From Sphagnum compactum (Eukaryota; Bryophyta; Sphagnopsida; Sphagnales): DNA of 64,000 bases. Each line of letters starts with the position of its first letter. Within the stretch, counting starts at the first letter, position 1. Below the pieces are notes generated by a model that worked only from the letters and a program-made list of their open reading frames with translations, did not search any database and was not told the DNA's origin. The position numbers and the translations under genes are program-made. The stretch covers positions 13,082,001 through 13,146,000 of the forward strand of contig OZ234498.1 of the NCBI GenBank assembly GCA_965153455.1. The letters run 5' to 3'. Positions 1 through 11,560 of the stretch are shown piece by piece.

Positions 1-37
1 AGTGGAGCAGGCGCAGGGACGGTTGGAGGAGTTGTGA

Positions 38-1923
38 GTCCAGCCGGATAGCAAGCAACCTGCTCGTTATGTGGGGAACTCGGAACGCTCAAAGCGCTGG
101 CGTCGCCAGAAGCAGAGGAAGGTAGCTGTTGGGACCAAGAAGCTGACCTCGTTTTTTGTGCCTTACACTAACGGTAACAACAGCAACGGTGGCAGCAGCA
201 ACGGTGACAGCAATAAAGAAGACGACGAGCAGCATGACGATAGTAGTGAAAACGAAGAGAAGGCGACCTTGAACGCTGCATGGAAGGATTCGCAACGCCT
301 TACGGAAGCAATTGCTCTTCTTGAGCAGCAAAGACGGAAAGCTGCTCAAAAAGGTGAAAGTGTCGTGCATTCGTTGCAGCGATTTGCTGTCCTAGCTTAC
401 CTTCGCTTTGTTAAGAATGGAAAGAAGCGGCAATCAGCCAGCGTAATGACGACAACAGCCATAAACGGTAAAGGTGCGTACCGCGCGAAGGCAATCCAAA
501 ATTGGGCTAACGTTTTTTTGCGTTCGGGTGCCATTCCCGTGTCAGAACGCGAAAAACATAAAAAATTAGGATGTTTTTTTCGAGATGAGGATGTACGAGA
601 GAAGATCGACACCTACCTTCGAGAAAACAAGTTTGAGGTGCGCATCCACACTCTGACAAAGTACATCAACGAGGAGGTCTTGCCAGACCTTGATGATGGG
701 CTCTCTGTGAAATTGTCTCAGCGCACTCTTATTCAGTGGATGAAAATTTTCGGACACAGTTACCGAGAAGCCACCAAAAGAGTGTACATGGACGGGCATG
801 AACGAGACGATGTTGTTGCTTACCATGGACAATTCCTCGCAAAAATGGCTAAGCACAAAAAAGGATGCCAACGTTCACCGATGATTGTTCGGATGTCATC
901 TGGCCCAACCTGCAAAATGGGGAGAAACCGTTAATTTTTGTCACACAGGACGAATCCATATTCCATGCGTTTGATGGCCAGGGAAGGCAATGGCTTCCAG
1001 CTGGCGAGCAACCTTTACGCAAAAAGGGAGTTGGTCTGGCTCTGCATGTCAGCGACTTTCTCACTGATGTCTGCGAACGCCTGACACTTGCGGATGGCGA
1101 TGCAGCCACGAACGATAAATGTGCGAAAGAGGCCTGTGAGATCATGAAGCCTGGCAGGAATTATGACGGTTGGTGGACAACCGAGGATCTTGCCAAGCAG
1201 GTTGTCGAGGAGGCGATACCCATTTTCGAACGTCGTTTTTCGAATGCTCAAGCGTTTTTCGCATGTGATAATGCCACAAGCCACGCTGCGTTCACGGCCG
1301 ACACACTACTGGCAAAGCAGATGAACCTGGGCCGCGGCGGCAAGCAACCACAGATGCGACCTACGACTTATAGCAATGGGATTGTTCAAAAAATGTGCTT
1401 TCCACCCGCGCATCCGCCACTTCTATATGGGGAGCCCAAGGGCCTCAAGGTCCTTCTCGAGGAGCGTGGTCTTTGGCAACCTGGGCTTCGACTTGAATGC
1501 AAGGATCAAAAAAACAATCCGTGCAAAGATGGAAAGGCCTGCTGCGTTCGCAATGTTATGGCAAGTCAACCATACTTCAAAGCCTAGCGCTGCCTGTTGG
1601 AGGAGTTGCTTGCAAAACGCGACCACTTGTCCATTTTTTACCCAAAATTTCACTGCAAGTTGAATTACACCGAGAACTTCTGGGCAGCAATGAAGCGGCA
1701 CACGCAGGACAATTACGACTATACTTTTTCGGGGTTGTGCAACGCAATCCCGCGCGCTCTTGCAGATGTTCCGGTTGTGGAAATCCGCCGATACGCGCGA
1801 CGTGCATTTAGGTATATGGATGCATACCGGATTGGGCTTACTGGGAAATTAGCCGAAATTGCCGTTAAAAAATACTGCTCCCATCGACGAATTCCGCGCG
1901 CCACGTTGGAGAACATTGACTAA
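38..1923 (+). pseudogene. DDE transposase, broken (family common in basidiomycetes)
   Basis: A transposase that would cut and paste its own element. The N-terminal part (38-862) is basic (a GNSERSKRW stretch, then KKLTSFF) with a low-complexity N/G/S/D/E linker. The catalytic half (866-1923) carries the expected acidic residues: TQDES near 945, a DN..SH motif (CDNATSH) near 1265, and NYTENFW near 1670. This D, DN..H, NxxE..W layout is Tc1/mariner-like. From memory of the family, closely similar proteins are abundant in basidiomycete genomes and sporadic in seed-free plants. Two lesions are visible: a one-base frame change at the A6 run 857-862 (coding moves from frame 2 to frame 1) and an in-frame TAG at 1585-1587. 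No ATG opens the first block: coding similarity already begins before the GTG at 71, and a TGA lies at 35-37, so the true start may be outside the window or lost. Class is confident; exact superfamily is not. Confidence 0.8.
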
Positions 1924-1931
1924 GCCATAGC

Positions 1932-1960
1932 AGGGTTAGGGGTTATTTAGCCCTAACCCT
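1932..1960. repeat. Perfect 10-bp inverted repeat after the transposase
   Basis: Arms AGGGTTAGGG (1932-1941) and CCCTAACCCT (1951-1960) pair perfectly around a 9-base loop, starting 9 bases after the transposase stop codon. It may be a subterminal hairpin of the transposon. The arms also resemble plant telomere repeat units, which may be coincidence. Confidence 0.7.
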
Positions 1961-2828
1961 TAAGCTCCCTATAAATCCTTGTGGCCAAATATGGGCCGCC
2001 CCAGCCAAATTTGGACGAAAGTCATCAATTTCGACCGGCAATATCTATGCCAAAAAAAAAGATTTTGACAAACGGGTTGCGTAACTTTGTTCAGCATGTG
2101 AAGTAGTGCATAAATACGCCGAGTTTTTGGGGTTACACGTTGTGTGGGAAGAATATTTTAAGCTCGACATTTGGGGTCGCCTTTAGGTGTCATGCACTGT
2201 AGGCTCGGCATCCTTTCAAGAGTTCCTCCCATTTCCTTATTTGATATGCTTATCGAAACAAGAGAGGATTTGGGAACTTGATATTCCTTTTGTGGTTCGC
2301 CCTCTTAGGTGGTTCTTTCATCTTGTTGGATACGGGTCCTTTCATTTTGTTCCTTGTATTACCCCTTTTGTGGGTGCTTTGGTTTATTTATGATTGGCAG
2401 GGTTTCATCAATTGAGATGCTCTAAAGCTTATGACAAGGGCAAGAATCACGTGGGTCCATATAAGTTAGTTTGTATGGTAAACTTAGGTTTAGCCCAAGT
2501 TTTGGCAGGGACAGAAACTAAATTGTGGGGACTATGTAGAACTGAGTTTAATGTCAATGCCCAGGGGCCCACCCATACCTCTAATCATCCAAGGGCTTTA
2601 CTACTGACTTAATCATGTGGATAAAATCTGATAGAACACACACCACCCCAGGTCTGGCATACTAATTACTGCCTCCTATGGCACATTGCTTAGCATGAAA
2701 GAGTCCAAAAGGTTGGTCATAAAAGCACAGAAGTTAAAGAGGAAAATGATAAAGGCCAAGTTGTGCCATTTAATACTGCCTGAGAACTTCATGAATCAGG
2801 CCACAGTGAGCCAGCACCCATCAGCGCA
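1961..2828. other. Intergenic, no gene recognised
   Basis: Short open frames only, without recognisable motifs or splice structure. The right-hand terminal inverted repeat of the transposon above should lie here if the element was complete, but I could not pair it with the left side because the window starts inside the element. Confidence 0.5.
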
Positions 2829-3386
2829 CCATGGAGGATGGATGGTAAGTAGTCAGGAAACAGTTTTCTGTTGGGTTCCAGTTCCCTAGCTAACCATGGT
2901 GGGTAGCTCAGTTCGTAGGTTGTAAAAACAGCCCCCTAACTGTTAGTGTGTAAACCATCTACTTAGTTAGTAGTCACCTATTTTCCTAGCCATTTACTTA
3001 TATTTCTTACAGAATTGGTTACTACGGTGAAACCGAGTATTAACTTAGTTGAGGTTCATCCACAACTGAGTACCTTACCCTAAGGTCAGTTTTGTGATTA
3101 AATAATCCTCAAAATAAATAGTGAAATGAATTTTTGTGAAAATATGAAGTTGACATGTTGAAAATCATCATAATTATCATAGGCTACACTCTGAATAATT
3201 TAGCTACTCATGTGACAATATCATAATAGATCATGGAAAATTGAATAATTTCCAAATTTTAAAGACGAATTCATTTTTTGAACAAAAATAATTATTTGTT
3301 TTGTCAATGTGGAAACTCACCCTAGGCTACAGTAATAACAGGCATCCGTGGATGGTGTGCTGGTAGGTGCTAGTTCACTGTGGCCC
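2829..3386 (+). repeat. Dispersed repeat, copy A (interrupted)
   Basis: About 250 bases from 2829 to 3080 align with 42270-42542. Shared blocks include GGGTTCCAGTTCCCTAGC, GCTAACCATGGTGG and GAGGTTCATCCACAACTGAG. After an unrelated AT-rich stretch of about 260 bases (3081-3340), similarity resumes at 3341-3386 (GGATGGTG, then TTCACTGTGGCCC), which in copy B follows almost directly. Copy A therefore has an insertion or copy B a deletion. No coding potential is evident, so this is probably a non-autonomous mobile element or fragment. A further weak match (GTGCACTGGTGGATACTGG) lies near 3750. Confidence 0.8.
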
Positions 3387-3851
3387 AAAAGTCAGAGTCC
3401 CAGATTGGATCCAATTCTTACTGGACCAAAATGGGAAGTTAATTGCCAGATAACCCTCAATTTTAGTTAGTTTTATTTTCATAAGTATATATCTCAGTTT
3501 TGGTTCTCCAGGTAAATAGAACTGCAAACCGAATAAAATGGGTATTTTCTTTAAATAACATAAATTCCGGTTCCAGTTCTCAACACTAAGCCCCATTTGG
3601 GTCTAATTCTTACTAAGCAGAATCTGAACCGGTCACTCTTACCCGCCCAATATTGGTTAGTGCATAGCTAACCATTGTGGTCAGCAATGGGACAGGGATA
3701 CAATGAAAAAGTGTTTCCTATTCCACACATCATCCATCCAGCAGCAGCACGGTGCACTGGTGGATACTGGTTCAATCCAGCTGGTCTTTACATGTGGCAT
3801 TGAAGAGGGGTTAGAGTTTTGTGCACGGTCTGGTCAAGGGCGTTTCCCTGT
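3387..3851. other. Intergenic, no gene recognised
   Basis: No supported coding sequence. Near 3750-3775 there is a short block resembling the end of the dispersed repeat, which suggests further rearranged fragments of that family. Confidence 0.4.
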
Positions 3852-4106
3852 GATACCCAGTGGGTATCTGGCAGGTACCCACTGGGTATCAGGGATAAAA
3901 AAAAAGTAAACATCAACAAAAGTCTGTTGATTTTTTTTACACTCTGCAATTGCCCTCAGCCCCAGGTGTTCCTTAAGTAATGGGCCCTCGAGGCTGGAGA
4001 GTTACTTCCGGAACACCTCGACCTCGTTGCATGACATAAAAATCGACAGATTTTTGTTAGATTTTTTAAATAGTTTTTTTTTTTCACTTTCTCCCTTGAT
4101 ACCCAG
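3852..4106. mobile_element. Foldback (MITE-like) element
   Basis: Nearly the whole segment can fold on itself. The outer left end is a local hairpin: GATACCCAGTGGGTA at 3852-3866 pairs with its complement ending at 3890. Beyond it, CTGGGTATCAGGG (3882-3894) pairs with CTCCCTTGATACCCAG (4091-4106), and an A-rich arm with a GTCTGTTGATTTTT motif (3921-3935) pairs with AAAAATCGACAG (4039-4050). The core pairs again (AGGTGTTCC near 3965 with GGAACACCT near 4010). No ORF is present. This is the structure expected of a foldback or MITE-type non-autonomous transposon. Target duplications were not identified, so the true ends may lie outside these limits. Confidence 0.75.
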
Positions 4107-4165
4107 AATGTACCCATCATATACCCGCCGGTTATAACTGGGGAAAAACCAGTTCAAAGACAAAC

Positions 4166-4201
4166 CTGGGGCACTTCATTTTCTGGGAATGCCCCTCAGG
4201 T
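4166..4201. repeat. Short imperfect hairpin
   Basis: CCTGGGGCACTTC at the left pairs imperfectly with GAATGCCCCTCAGG at the right across a short loop. It lies about 60 bases beyond the foldback element and may belong to its outer end. Confidence 0.5.
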
Positions 4202-4209
4202 TCTTCTGC

Positions 4210-6011
4210 TCTGTAAGGGTGCGTCCAGATACACTAGAAATTTCATCTGAGGTTTTTTTACACAATGTGAAGTGTGATGTAGCCAAGAGAAACTCAAGCG
4301 CCTGGGTCATTCTTGAGTAGGTAGGTAATCTTCTGACTTTACCATGTTACTTACTGAAACCTGAAACCTGGGGCCAAGCTCCCAGCCCAATTGCTTGATA
4401 ACTAGGTTAAGGCAGAGTGTCCAGATGTGAGACAGAGCCTGTAGGCTCCTGAATTCATAGTTGTTATTGTTCTCAGACTTCATTAAAATTTGTTCTCTGA
4501 GTTTCTGGCAGATGTTTGGCAACTGTCAAGTACTACCAGGAGGTTTTGAGTTTCCACCTAGGTAGGAGGAAGTGAAGAAGTGTGGATGTAAGTGGTATGT
4601 AAGGCCCTAGGGGCAAGGGTGTCACCAGAATAAGGTGCCTGTGTGAAGGGGGATCTTGCAAGTAGCCAATTTGAATTTGGGGAAAACCTTATGTATATAT
4701 ATATAAAGAAGGATAGAAATTCATCCACAAAAAGTACAGGCATGTAAAAGCAAATGTAAACACATGAGAGACAAATCAAACCAGTAGCAATGAAGACGAA
4801 GAGACCTCATGCTAAAAGGGCATCCTTTGCCACAAATCAGCTAGTGATGGAGGTGCATTAGATGCTCGGATGTGTGAAAAAATTAAAGAACTGTGACTAA
4901 CTGTGACAGCCTGTTGAAAAACCGCACAATTTAACCCATCACACAATTTTTCCTACACTATGAACTTGCCCAAAATAGATTCACAATGGAGCTTCTCCCC
5001 TTTGCCCCTTTATAAGTTGTGACATTAAAATTTGGTGCAATCTTATGGAATTGTGCAACACTTGATAAGAACCAATGTTGGCTGATTATTGAGAAGAATC
5101 CCAATTAGAATTGGTCAATAACTAAATCACCTGGTATTTATTTTTCATGACCCAATTATCATCCACGTATGTTATCCATCCTAAAATATGGAACATGTGA
5201 AAGGAAAAAAAAAGAAAAAAAAAATCTTTTAAAAAACCTTGTAGGTGATGGATGTATGACTATCTACATACTTGGTGATTCTCAACCAGGTATCTAAAAA
5301 GCAGCCCATATGCATAACTGATGGTTATTATTAAAAAATTAGTTCCATGGTACCTTTCAGTTAAGAGTTGCCTTGTGCCCCATGATGTGTAAAGCCCATG
5401 TCTAGGACATTCCCAAAATGCAGGGCCAGACTCAACAACCACTGCCTCGTCTTAGGCCCCTTATGTTCGGAATCCTTCCACCTTGGGGCTTACACTCTAG
5501 TACCTTGGCAGCTTCCACAAGTCTGTCAAATAATTAATTAATTTTGAAATTTTCATTTCAATAAATTAAATATTCTTGAAGATTCAATAATTTTCTTCAC
5601 AAAATTGTTTTCTTGAAAAACAAATGGTATTTTAGGGTTTTTGATCAGTGCTGTAAAAGGAGCAACGCAGACGGGGGAGTGGAATTAGGTTAGGAGTTTT
5701 AGGAATTAGGGTTTGATGAGTTTTCGTTTGGTGACGGTCTTGAAAACCCTGCTCCCATGGGAGCGAGCGATTTTGCCACTCTGGTATCAGTGAATTGATG
5801 CAGCAGGTGTTGGTGCTGATAAGCTCAAGAGAGATGGTTGTTTTTCCAGCGCGATTTGGATTTGAGAAGATTGACGATGAATCGCGTTTTCCATTGCTGC
5901 AAATTTGAGAAAGGTCAAGCGTGAAATTCTGATTAGGGTTAGAGGGTGCGGTGGTTCGATCCTCTGCAGTAGAGTGCAGTGCGGTGGTGTTTTGTGATTC
6001 ACGGTCGGAGA
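4210..6011. other. Intergenic and 5' flank of the zinc-ribbon gene
   Basis: AT-rich spacer with A-tracts near 5200-5230 and no recognisable coding sequence. The last few hundred bases, from about 5640, are richer in G and C and should contain the promoter and 5' UTR of the gene that starts at 6012. I see no convincing TATA box. Confidence 0.4.
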
Positions 6012-8322
6012 ATGGAAGTGACGGCGAGTGGGCTGGCTTGTCGCTTCATCCAAGTTTCAAGTCCAGATGGAACGGTGCTACGATTTGCGGTGGGGACTCG
6101 AGCGGGTTTTGCTGTGGACAGAATTAACAAAAGGCTTCCGGAGTCCTCCGGTAAGGTGGTGTGCATCGAAGCAATTGCAGAGGGGGAGGAGCCTATCGAG
6201 TTTGGTCCTGACGCAGAGCTCGTTGTCTACGGACAATCTTGGAAGCTGCGAGCTGTTCAAGGTTTCTGTTGAATTCCTCCCCTACCCTTGTTGCATTTTG
6301 CATATATAGGTATTTAGGGTTTTCTCCCAGGGATGCTTCGCTTCTCCTGGTGACGATGAATTATGTTACCTGAAAATCCGGGTGTGAAATTCGCTTTAGT
6401 ATTTGTGGATTTTACTTACAATGCAAGTTTTGTGTTCTTTGTGGTTTTGTGTCCGAGCAGAGTCTCAACCTGTTCAGGGGGCTGAATTGATCCTTTATGC
6501 TCAAGAAACGGGCGCCATCAAAGAGGTTCACTCTGCCCAGGTCAGTGTTGAATTTTGTGTGTCTTTGTGTTTGTGTGCATGTGAGAGCAGAGGACTTGAA
6601 TTGAACAAAATTGGATTGCAAACCTGTGTCATCACAAGTCCCATCCTCATGCATGCATTACGCATGCATGTGGTGAGCAAACTCTTAGCAGTCATCTGCT
6701 CTAGAGTCCATCCAATTTTGGCTTCCCAGACATGAAAGATGGTGACCTGCTCTTCAATTGCTAATTATTCCAAAATGGCTTTGTAGAGTGGTTTTTGTGT
6801 AAATCCTTTGATCTTGGGAAAAGATTTGTCTTATGGTATGAGAGTAGTGAGATTCTAGGTTTTCAAATCTCAATGAAGAGGATCTAGTTCGGCCATCTCA
6901 TGTGACCAAGGTCATCAAGAATAGTTATACATAGTTGAGGTGAAGGAGGTGAGGGGCGTCCTGAAAGCCTGACCCTGCCCTTTGACACTAGAGTGAATGT
7001 TGGATTCGGATTTCAGTCTAAAAGTGTCCAAAAAGGGCCTTTCCCTGCACCTTTCCATGCATTTTTGTGTGTTTTAAAACTGAACTTTGAGTCCCTTGGC
7101 TGGGGTATACTTTGTGAGTAAGCAACTGGTTAGAGAATTTGGAACAACTCATAAAATCCATTTCTATGAAGGTAAGTCACACTCACATTCCCCATGAAGG
7201 TAATAGCCATCAGTCAGTCATTTTCCTTTCCCCACACCTACTTTCTTCCTCAACCTCCCCACATACTCCAGACAAGCTGGATCATGGTGAAATTATTCTG
7301 ATGACTAACTGAAGTGTATGCACTACAGCTATAGATATAGACTGTGTTGAAATGTCTCCAAGGCAATGACAGGATGTATGCTGCTTTGCCAGCTGCTAAG
7401 CTAGTCCTGCATTCCCCACAGATTTGACATATCACCCAAGTGAGCCAAGCCCTCACACATCTACTGAAGGGAACACAATGCACTGCCTGTCAGATGGGTT
7501 GTTAGCAGGATGGGAGAATTCACTTTCATATGATTGCTTCTTGCTACCCTTGTGGCCACAATCCTCGATTGCTGTTTGCTATTGGTACTAGAGGATGCAA
7601 ACCCCTGAAAACAACAACATAAACGCATATCCTCTCTACCCTTCTTGTTTTTTCAATCTAGATTTAGCCTTTCCTGACTTTATGAAGAGTGTGTTGTATC
7701 AAACTAGGTCTGGTTACATCCATAATGATGCAGTTCCAATTTTGTAACTTGTTCTACCAGGAACTGCAGGATCATCAGGGTATCACTCAATTTGGTGACA
7801 CAGATGTAAATCATGGAGAAATTGCCAATGAAAATGGCAGGTGACTTGCCACGGACCCTTTTTCCAATATTTTCTGCTTGATTCAAGTGTGATTCCTTGC
7901 CTGCAAGCCAGGAATTACCTCTATCTGCTAAGATAAATGAAGTGCCTTGGGTGTTGATGCATTTGTTTTCATTAGGCAATTAGTGGGTGAGGGAATCTGA
8001 TATCAATACTGCCTCGTATCAGTGTCAGATTTGTGTAGTGTCATATGGAAACTTTGTGTAATTTTCTGTTTTTGTTTGTTTTTGCAGGTACACAGGGAGG
8101 CATTACTTCACAAAGCACCCCATGAAGGAGAAGAAGGGAGTTTGTGTTGTGTGCAGTGCAGCAGCATATGGAACTCAGACCAGACCCACTCGCACTACCT
8201 ACTGGTGTCCTGACTGCAAAGTGAGGTTATGCCATCGTGGCATGTGCTTTCAAAGATATCATTCTGAGCCAATTGAGCATCTTGATTTTGGGCGAAAGCG
8301 GCAGAGGGGCATCCGCAGTTGA
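6012..8322 (+). CDS. Small protein with piggyBac-type C-terminal zinc ribbon
   Basis: A spliced gene. Exon 1 is 6012-6261, from ATG to the donor G|GTTTCT. Exon 2 is 6461-6540, after acceptor GAGCAG and ending at donor CAG|GTCAGT. The last exon is about 8088-8322, after TTTTTGCAG. Exons 1 and 2 join in frame and encode about 110 residues beginning MEVTASGLACRF, with no transmembrane segment; I do not recognise this domain. The last exon encodes GRHYF, then a Cys-rich module: CVVC, CPDC, LC...CF..YH. That spacing matches the zinc ribbon at the C-terminus of piggyBac transposases (DDE_Tnp_1-like zinc ribbon). The DDE core is absent. The tail is basic (GRKRQRG). Exon 2 ends in phase 0, whereas the zinc-ribbon frame needs phase 2 at 8088, so a small exon is probably hidden in 6541-8087, or another donor is used. 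Likely a host gene carrying a captured transposase domain. Function unknown; DNA or chromatin binding is a guess. Confidence 0.65.
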
Positions 8323-10789
8323 TTTGCAAAAGCAGGAGACCCTTTTCAGCAATCAGTTTCCTCAGCTGAATCCTTTCAGCTTGTTCAAATGAGGAGACAA
8401 GGCATTCCATCAAATTAAGCTCCACCAAACTGTATGCTAGAGTTTCAGTACAAGAAGAATGTTTGTAGTTTGTACCAAAATTAGGTTCGGATGGAAGAAA
8501 AGAAAAGAGAGCAATGAGGTCTCAGAATTACATCTTACAGGAGTGCCATGTCATTAATCATTATGTAGGACACTCTCAAGCATAAGTGACAAGCATAGGC
8601 GACACCACCAACTGTGATGCACATTCCAGCTCTTGTCCATGGAGGTTTTAAGTGTTGCTCTAAAAATAACTGGTGGCAGTTGGGAGGCCAGCAAAAGATT
8701 CAGGACCCTTAAATCCTAGTATGCCCACACCTTGTAATGGTAGGTTAAATGTGGTCAGTGATTTGAGTTGTGGTTGTGAATCCTAACATGGGATGGACAT
8801 TTCAAAGGTGGCTTTACTAAAGGCCCGTTGTGGAATCTCCTTTTATGAATGTTGCCCAAGTGATTCCAATAGGTTACAAGATGACTGGAGTAATTGTGGT
8901 TTTCATTTTCTTTTTTTGGGTTCTCAGCAGCACTTGGCAAAATATGTTTTCAAAATACTAATATTTGGAATTTTTTCTTAAAAATTGCCATGTTTTGTCA
9001 CATTTTTCAACTAAGAAGACAGGGTATAGAAGGATTTTAATATTTTTTTACTTTCCTACCTGGTCTATAACCAAACATTGATAAATCTCCTTGTGGATGA
9101 TCATCAATGTGGTAATATCAAAAAATTGAAAAGAAAAACACTGATTCTCAGTTTGTGATCACTAATGTTATGGCACTTTGCAGGGTAAAACCATCTTTAC
9201 CCTGAGAAAAATAAGTAAAAGAATAGTACATAGATTATGGACTGGGTAACCCATGAATATTCAAGGTGCACAAGAGCTGAGACTATTCATGGTAACCAGT
9301 GTGCTCAAGTTATGGACATTACCAATTGTAGCAGTGCACCAAGTTTACAAGTTATGGGACATAAAAGAATGAGAGTTATTATGGGTTATGGCGTGCCGGA
9401 GAGTGTAAGTTATGAGGTTCAGCCAACCAGCGACCAGGAATGTGCAAAAAGGAATTATGCAGCTACAAAAATGTCAGAACATATTAGGATACCTGATATA
9501 ACAGGGTAGCTCTTGTCCAATGGCATGTTCCCACGTTAGTGAGACGCCCCCTACAATTACTTGTGCTTTCAATTATTGCAATTGGAATTGTGGATTTGCA
9601 GGCACCAACATTGGGGAAGGTGGAGGAGAAAAAAAAAGGTTAAAGATGTTTAATTTCATTTGAGCTTGGCAAAGGATGTTTAATGAGCTTGGCAGAACCA
9701 TAGCTAATGACAACGGGTTTTTATAATAGGGCAAATTCAAAAATGACATGGTGAATTACTCTGTCATCCTCTAAGCCAAACTCTACATCCTATGCACCAA
9801 CACTTAGATATCAAATATTAACTTTCGAAAGCGATGAAGCTTTCATAAGAAAAAACATGTGTGATTCAAAAAGTGGGAGATTGGGTTTCACAATCAGCAA
9901 TGTTAATTTTAAGGATTGTGGCAAGTGGCTACAACAAGTGTGGATTGTGGCATGAACAAGTGGGTACATGCAAAAAGAACAAAGATAGTTTGTGGCCAGT
10001 TTTGAGAGTGTATGGAATCAACTGTCAACAAAGCCCATGTCCATGTAGATGTCCAAAAATTCAAAACTGGGGAGAAAACCACAAACTACTTACTAACTAT
10101 TAACTATTCCTCCTTTAACACAATGATACAAGCATATACTTTGACCATACTTTTTTTGGGGGGCTCAATTGATATAGTGTCTATACCCATTCACGCATCA
10201 TATATAGGGTAGACGTTATAAATATTTTTAAAATATGAAAACTCTTGTGAGTTAGTGGGTTTTTTTTCAAATTTTTTATGTAGCTGAGGTGGCAAGCATC
10301 CTTAAGTTGATTTAGGCAAAAGGAAAACTTTGCAAACATCCCTATACTTTTTGGCTAATTACTTGAAACATGTATAGAAATCTGGTGATTTTTTTAGATT
10401 ATTTAAATTCAAATTCTTGTGATTTATTTTCGAAAAAATCATTGAATTTGTGACATAAAGTTCAAAAGTTTCGCACTGTGCGAAATGTCACACCAACAAA
10501 AGAGGCTGCTCTGACCATTTCTTTGACACGTATGCAAATGGTCGGCCCATGCGGTGACGGTCTACCCTGTCTTTCCATGCAGGTGGAGCGACGGTTATTG
10601 GGTGGGTTCTGTAACCTGTTGTGGGGGAAGACTTATAATAAGCACAACAACTTTGGGACCCCTGATGACCGGTAAGAGGATCAGCCCTTCCCAAAGGAAA
10701 TGCAGGACTGTGTATACGCGTTGTCTGGACTGCAGCGTGTAGAGCTGCTGAGAAGAAACCCCCAGAAGGGGAGGGAGGCAGCAGCCCCA
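8323..10789. other. 3' flank and intergenic, no gene recognised
   Basis: The first part should include the 3' UTR of the zinc-ribbon gene. The rest is AT-rich with short, motif-free open frames. Nothing else is supported. Confidence 0.4.
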
Positions 10790-11560
10790 TCAAACATTAA
10801 AGAAATCCAAGAAATACAAGGGGGGCAAGAAGCACCACACGATGGTGACGCAATCAACCCCAAAGATGCCTAAGTGGCACCATTCCGCCTTAAAGGCTTG
10901 CTCAATCCTATCTTGAAAACTAGGGTCCCGGGTGGACTGAAGGGAATTAATGGCCTTCCAAGTGGCCATTCCAACCTCAACGGTAGCAACCCAGGCTTGT
11001 TGAAGGATTTTCCTAGAGGAATACTGGTTATCAAAATGCTTCCGGCATCTCTCTGTCCAAAGAAAGTAGAGGATAAAACTGCGAAGGATGTCAAGCGGTT
11101 GTCTGATGGAGGAGAAGCCTCCTACATGGTACCCTTGGACTCCAGGGGGGTCATCTTCTCTCTCGAAGATAGCTTCACCAAGCATGACGAAAGGCCAGGA
11201 AAGAATGATGACATTGGGCGCTCCCCATTTTTGCCATATGTGATAGAAGGCCTCTCAAGCCCGTTTGGCGCGGGGACACTCGAGGAGACAGTGTTGAGGG
11301 GATTCAGGGGCCTCCTCAGTGCAAACCTTGCACGTGGGGAGGATCCCCATGCATTGTAGCCATGTGCCAACCGGGAGACCCCGGTTTAAAGTGAGCCATA
11401 TGAGAGTGCCGACCTTCCGGGGTCGGGCGTTATGCCAGATTCTGACAATAACTTGCGTAACGATGGAGTTTTGCAAGTTTAACCTTTGAATGAAGGAACA
11501 GATGTTGGCGCTATGGGTGGGTGTAGAGCTGCTGAGGTGATTAGTTGTAAGTAACCACAT
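10790..11560 (-). pseudogene. LINE retrotransposon 3'-end fragment (RT zinc-binding region)
   Basis: Read from 11560 down to 10790, one frame encodes a zf-RVT-type segment. It has the pattern IWHNARPRKVGTLIW, then RGLPVGTWLQ, then a zinc knuckle (CKVC followed by HCLLECPRAKRAW-type residues), then FYHIWQKWG. This is the region after the reverse transcriptase domain in plant non-LTR retrotransposons. The frame is broken by one TGA (complement of 11255-11257) at a position where the family usually has Trp, so a TGG-to-TGA change is likely. The fragment continues about 130 residues and ends near 10790. The RT and endonuclease domains are missing, so this is a 5'-truncated copy, as is usual for LINEs. 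Confidence 0.75.
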
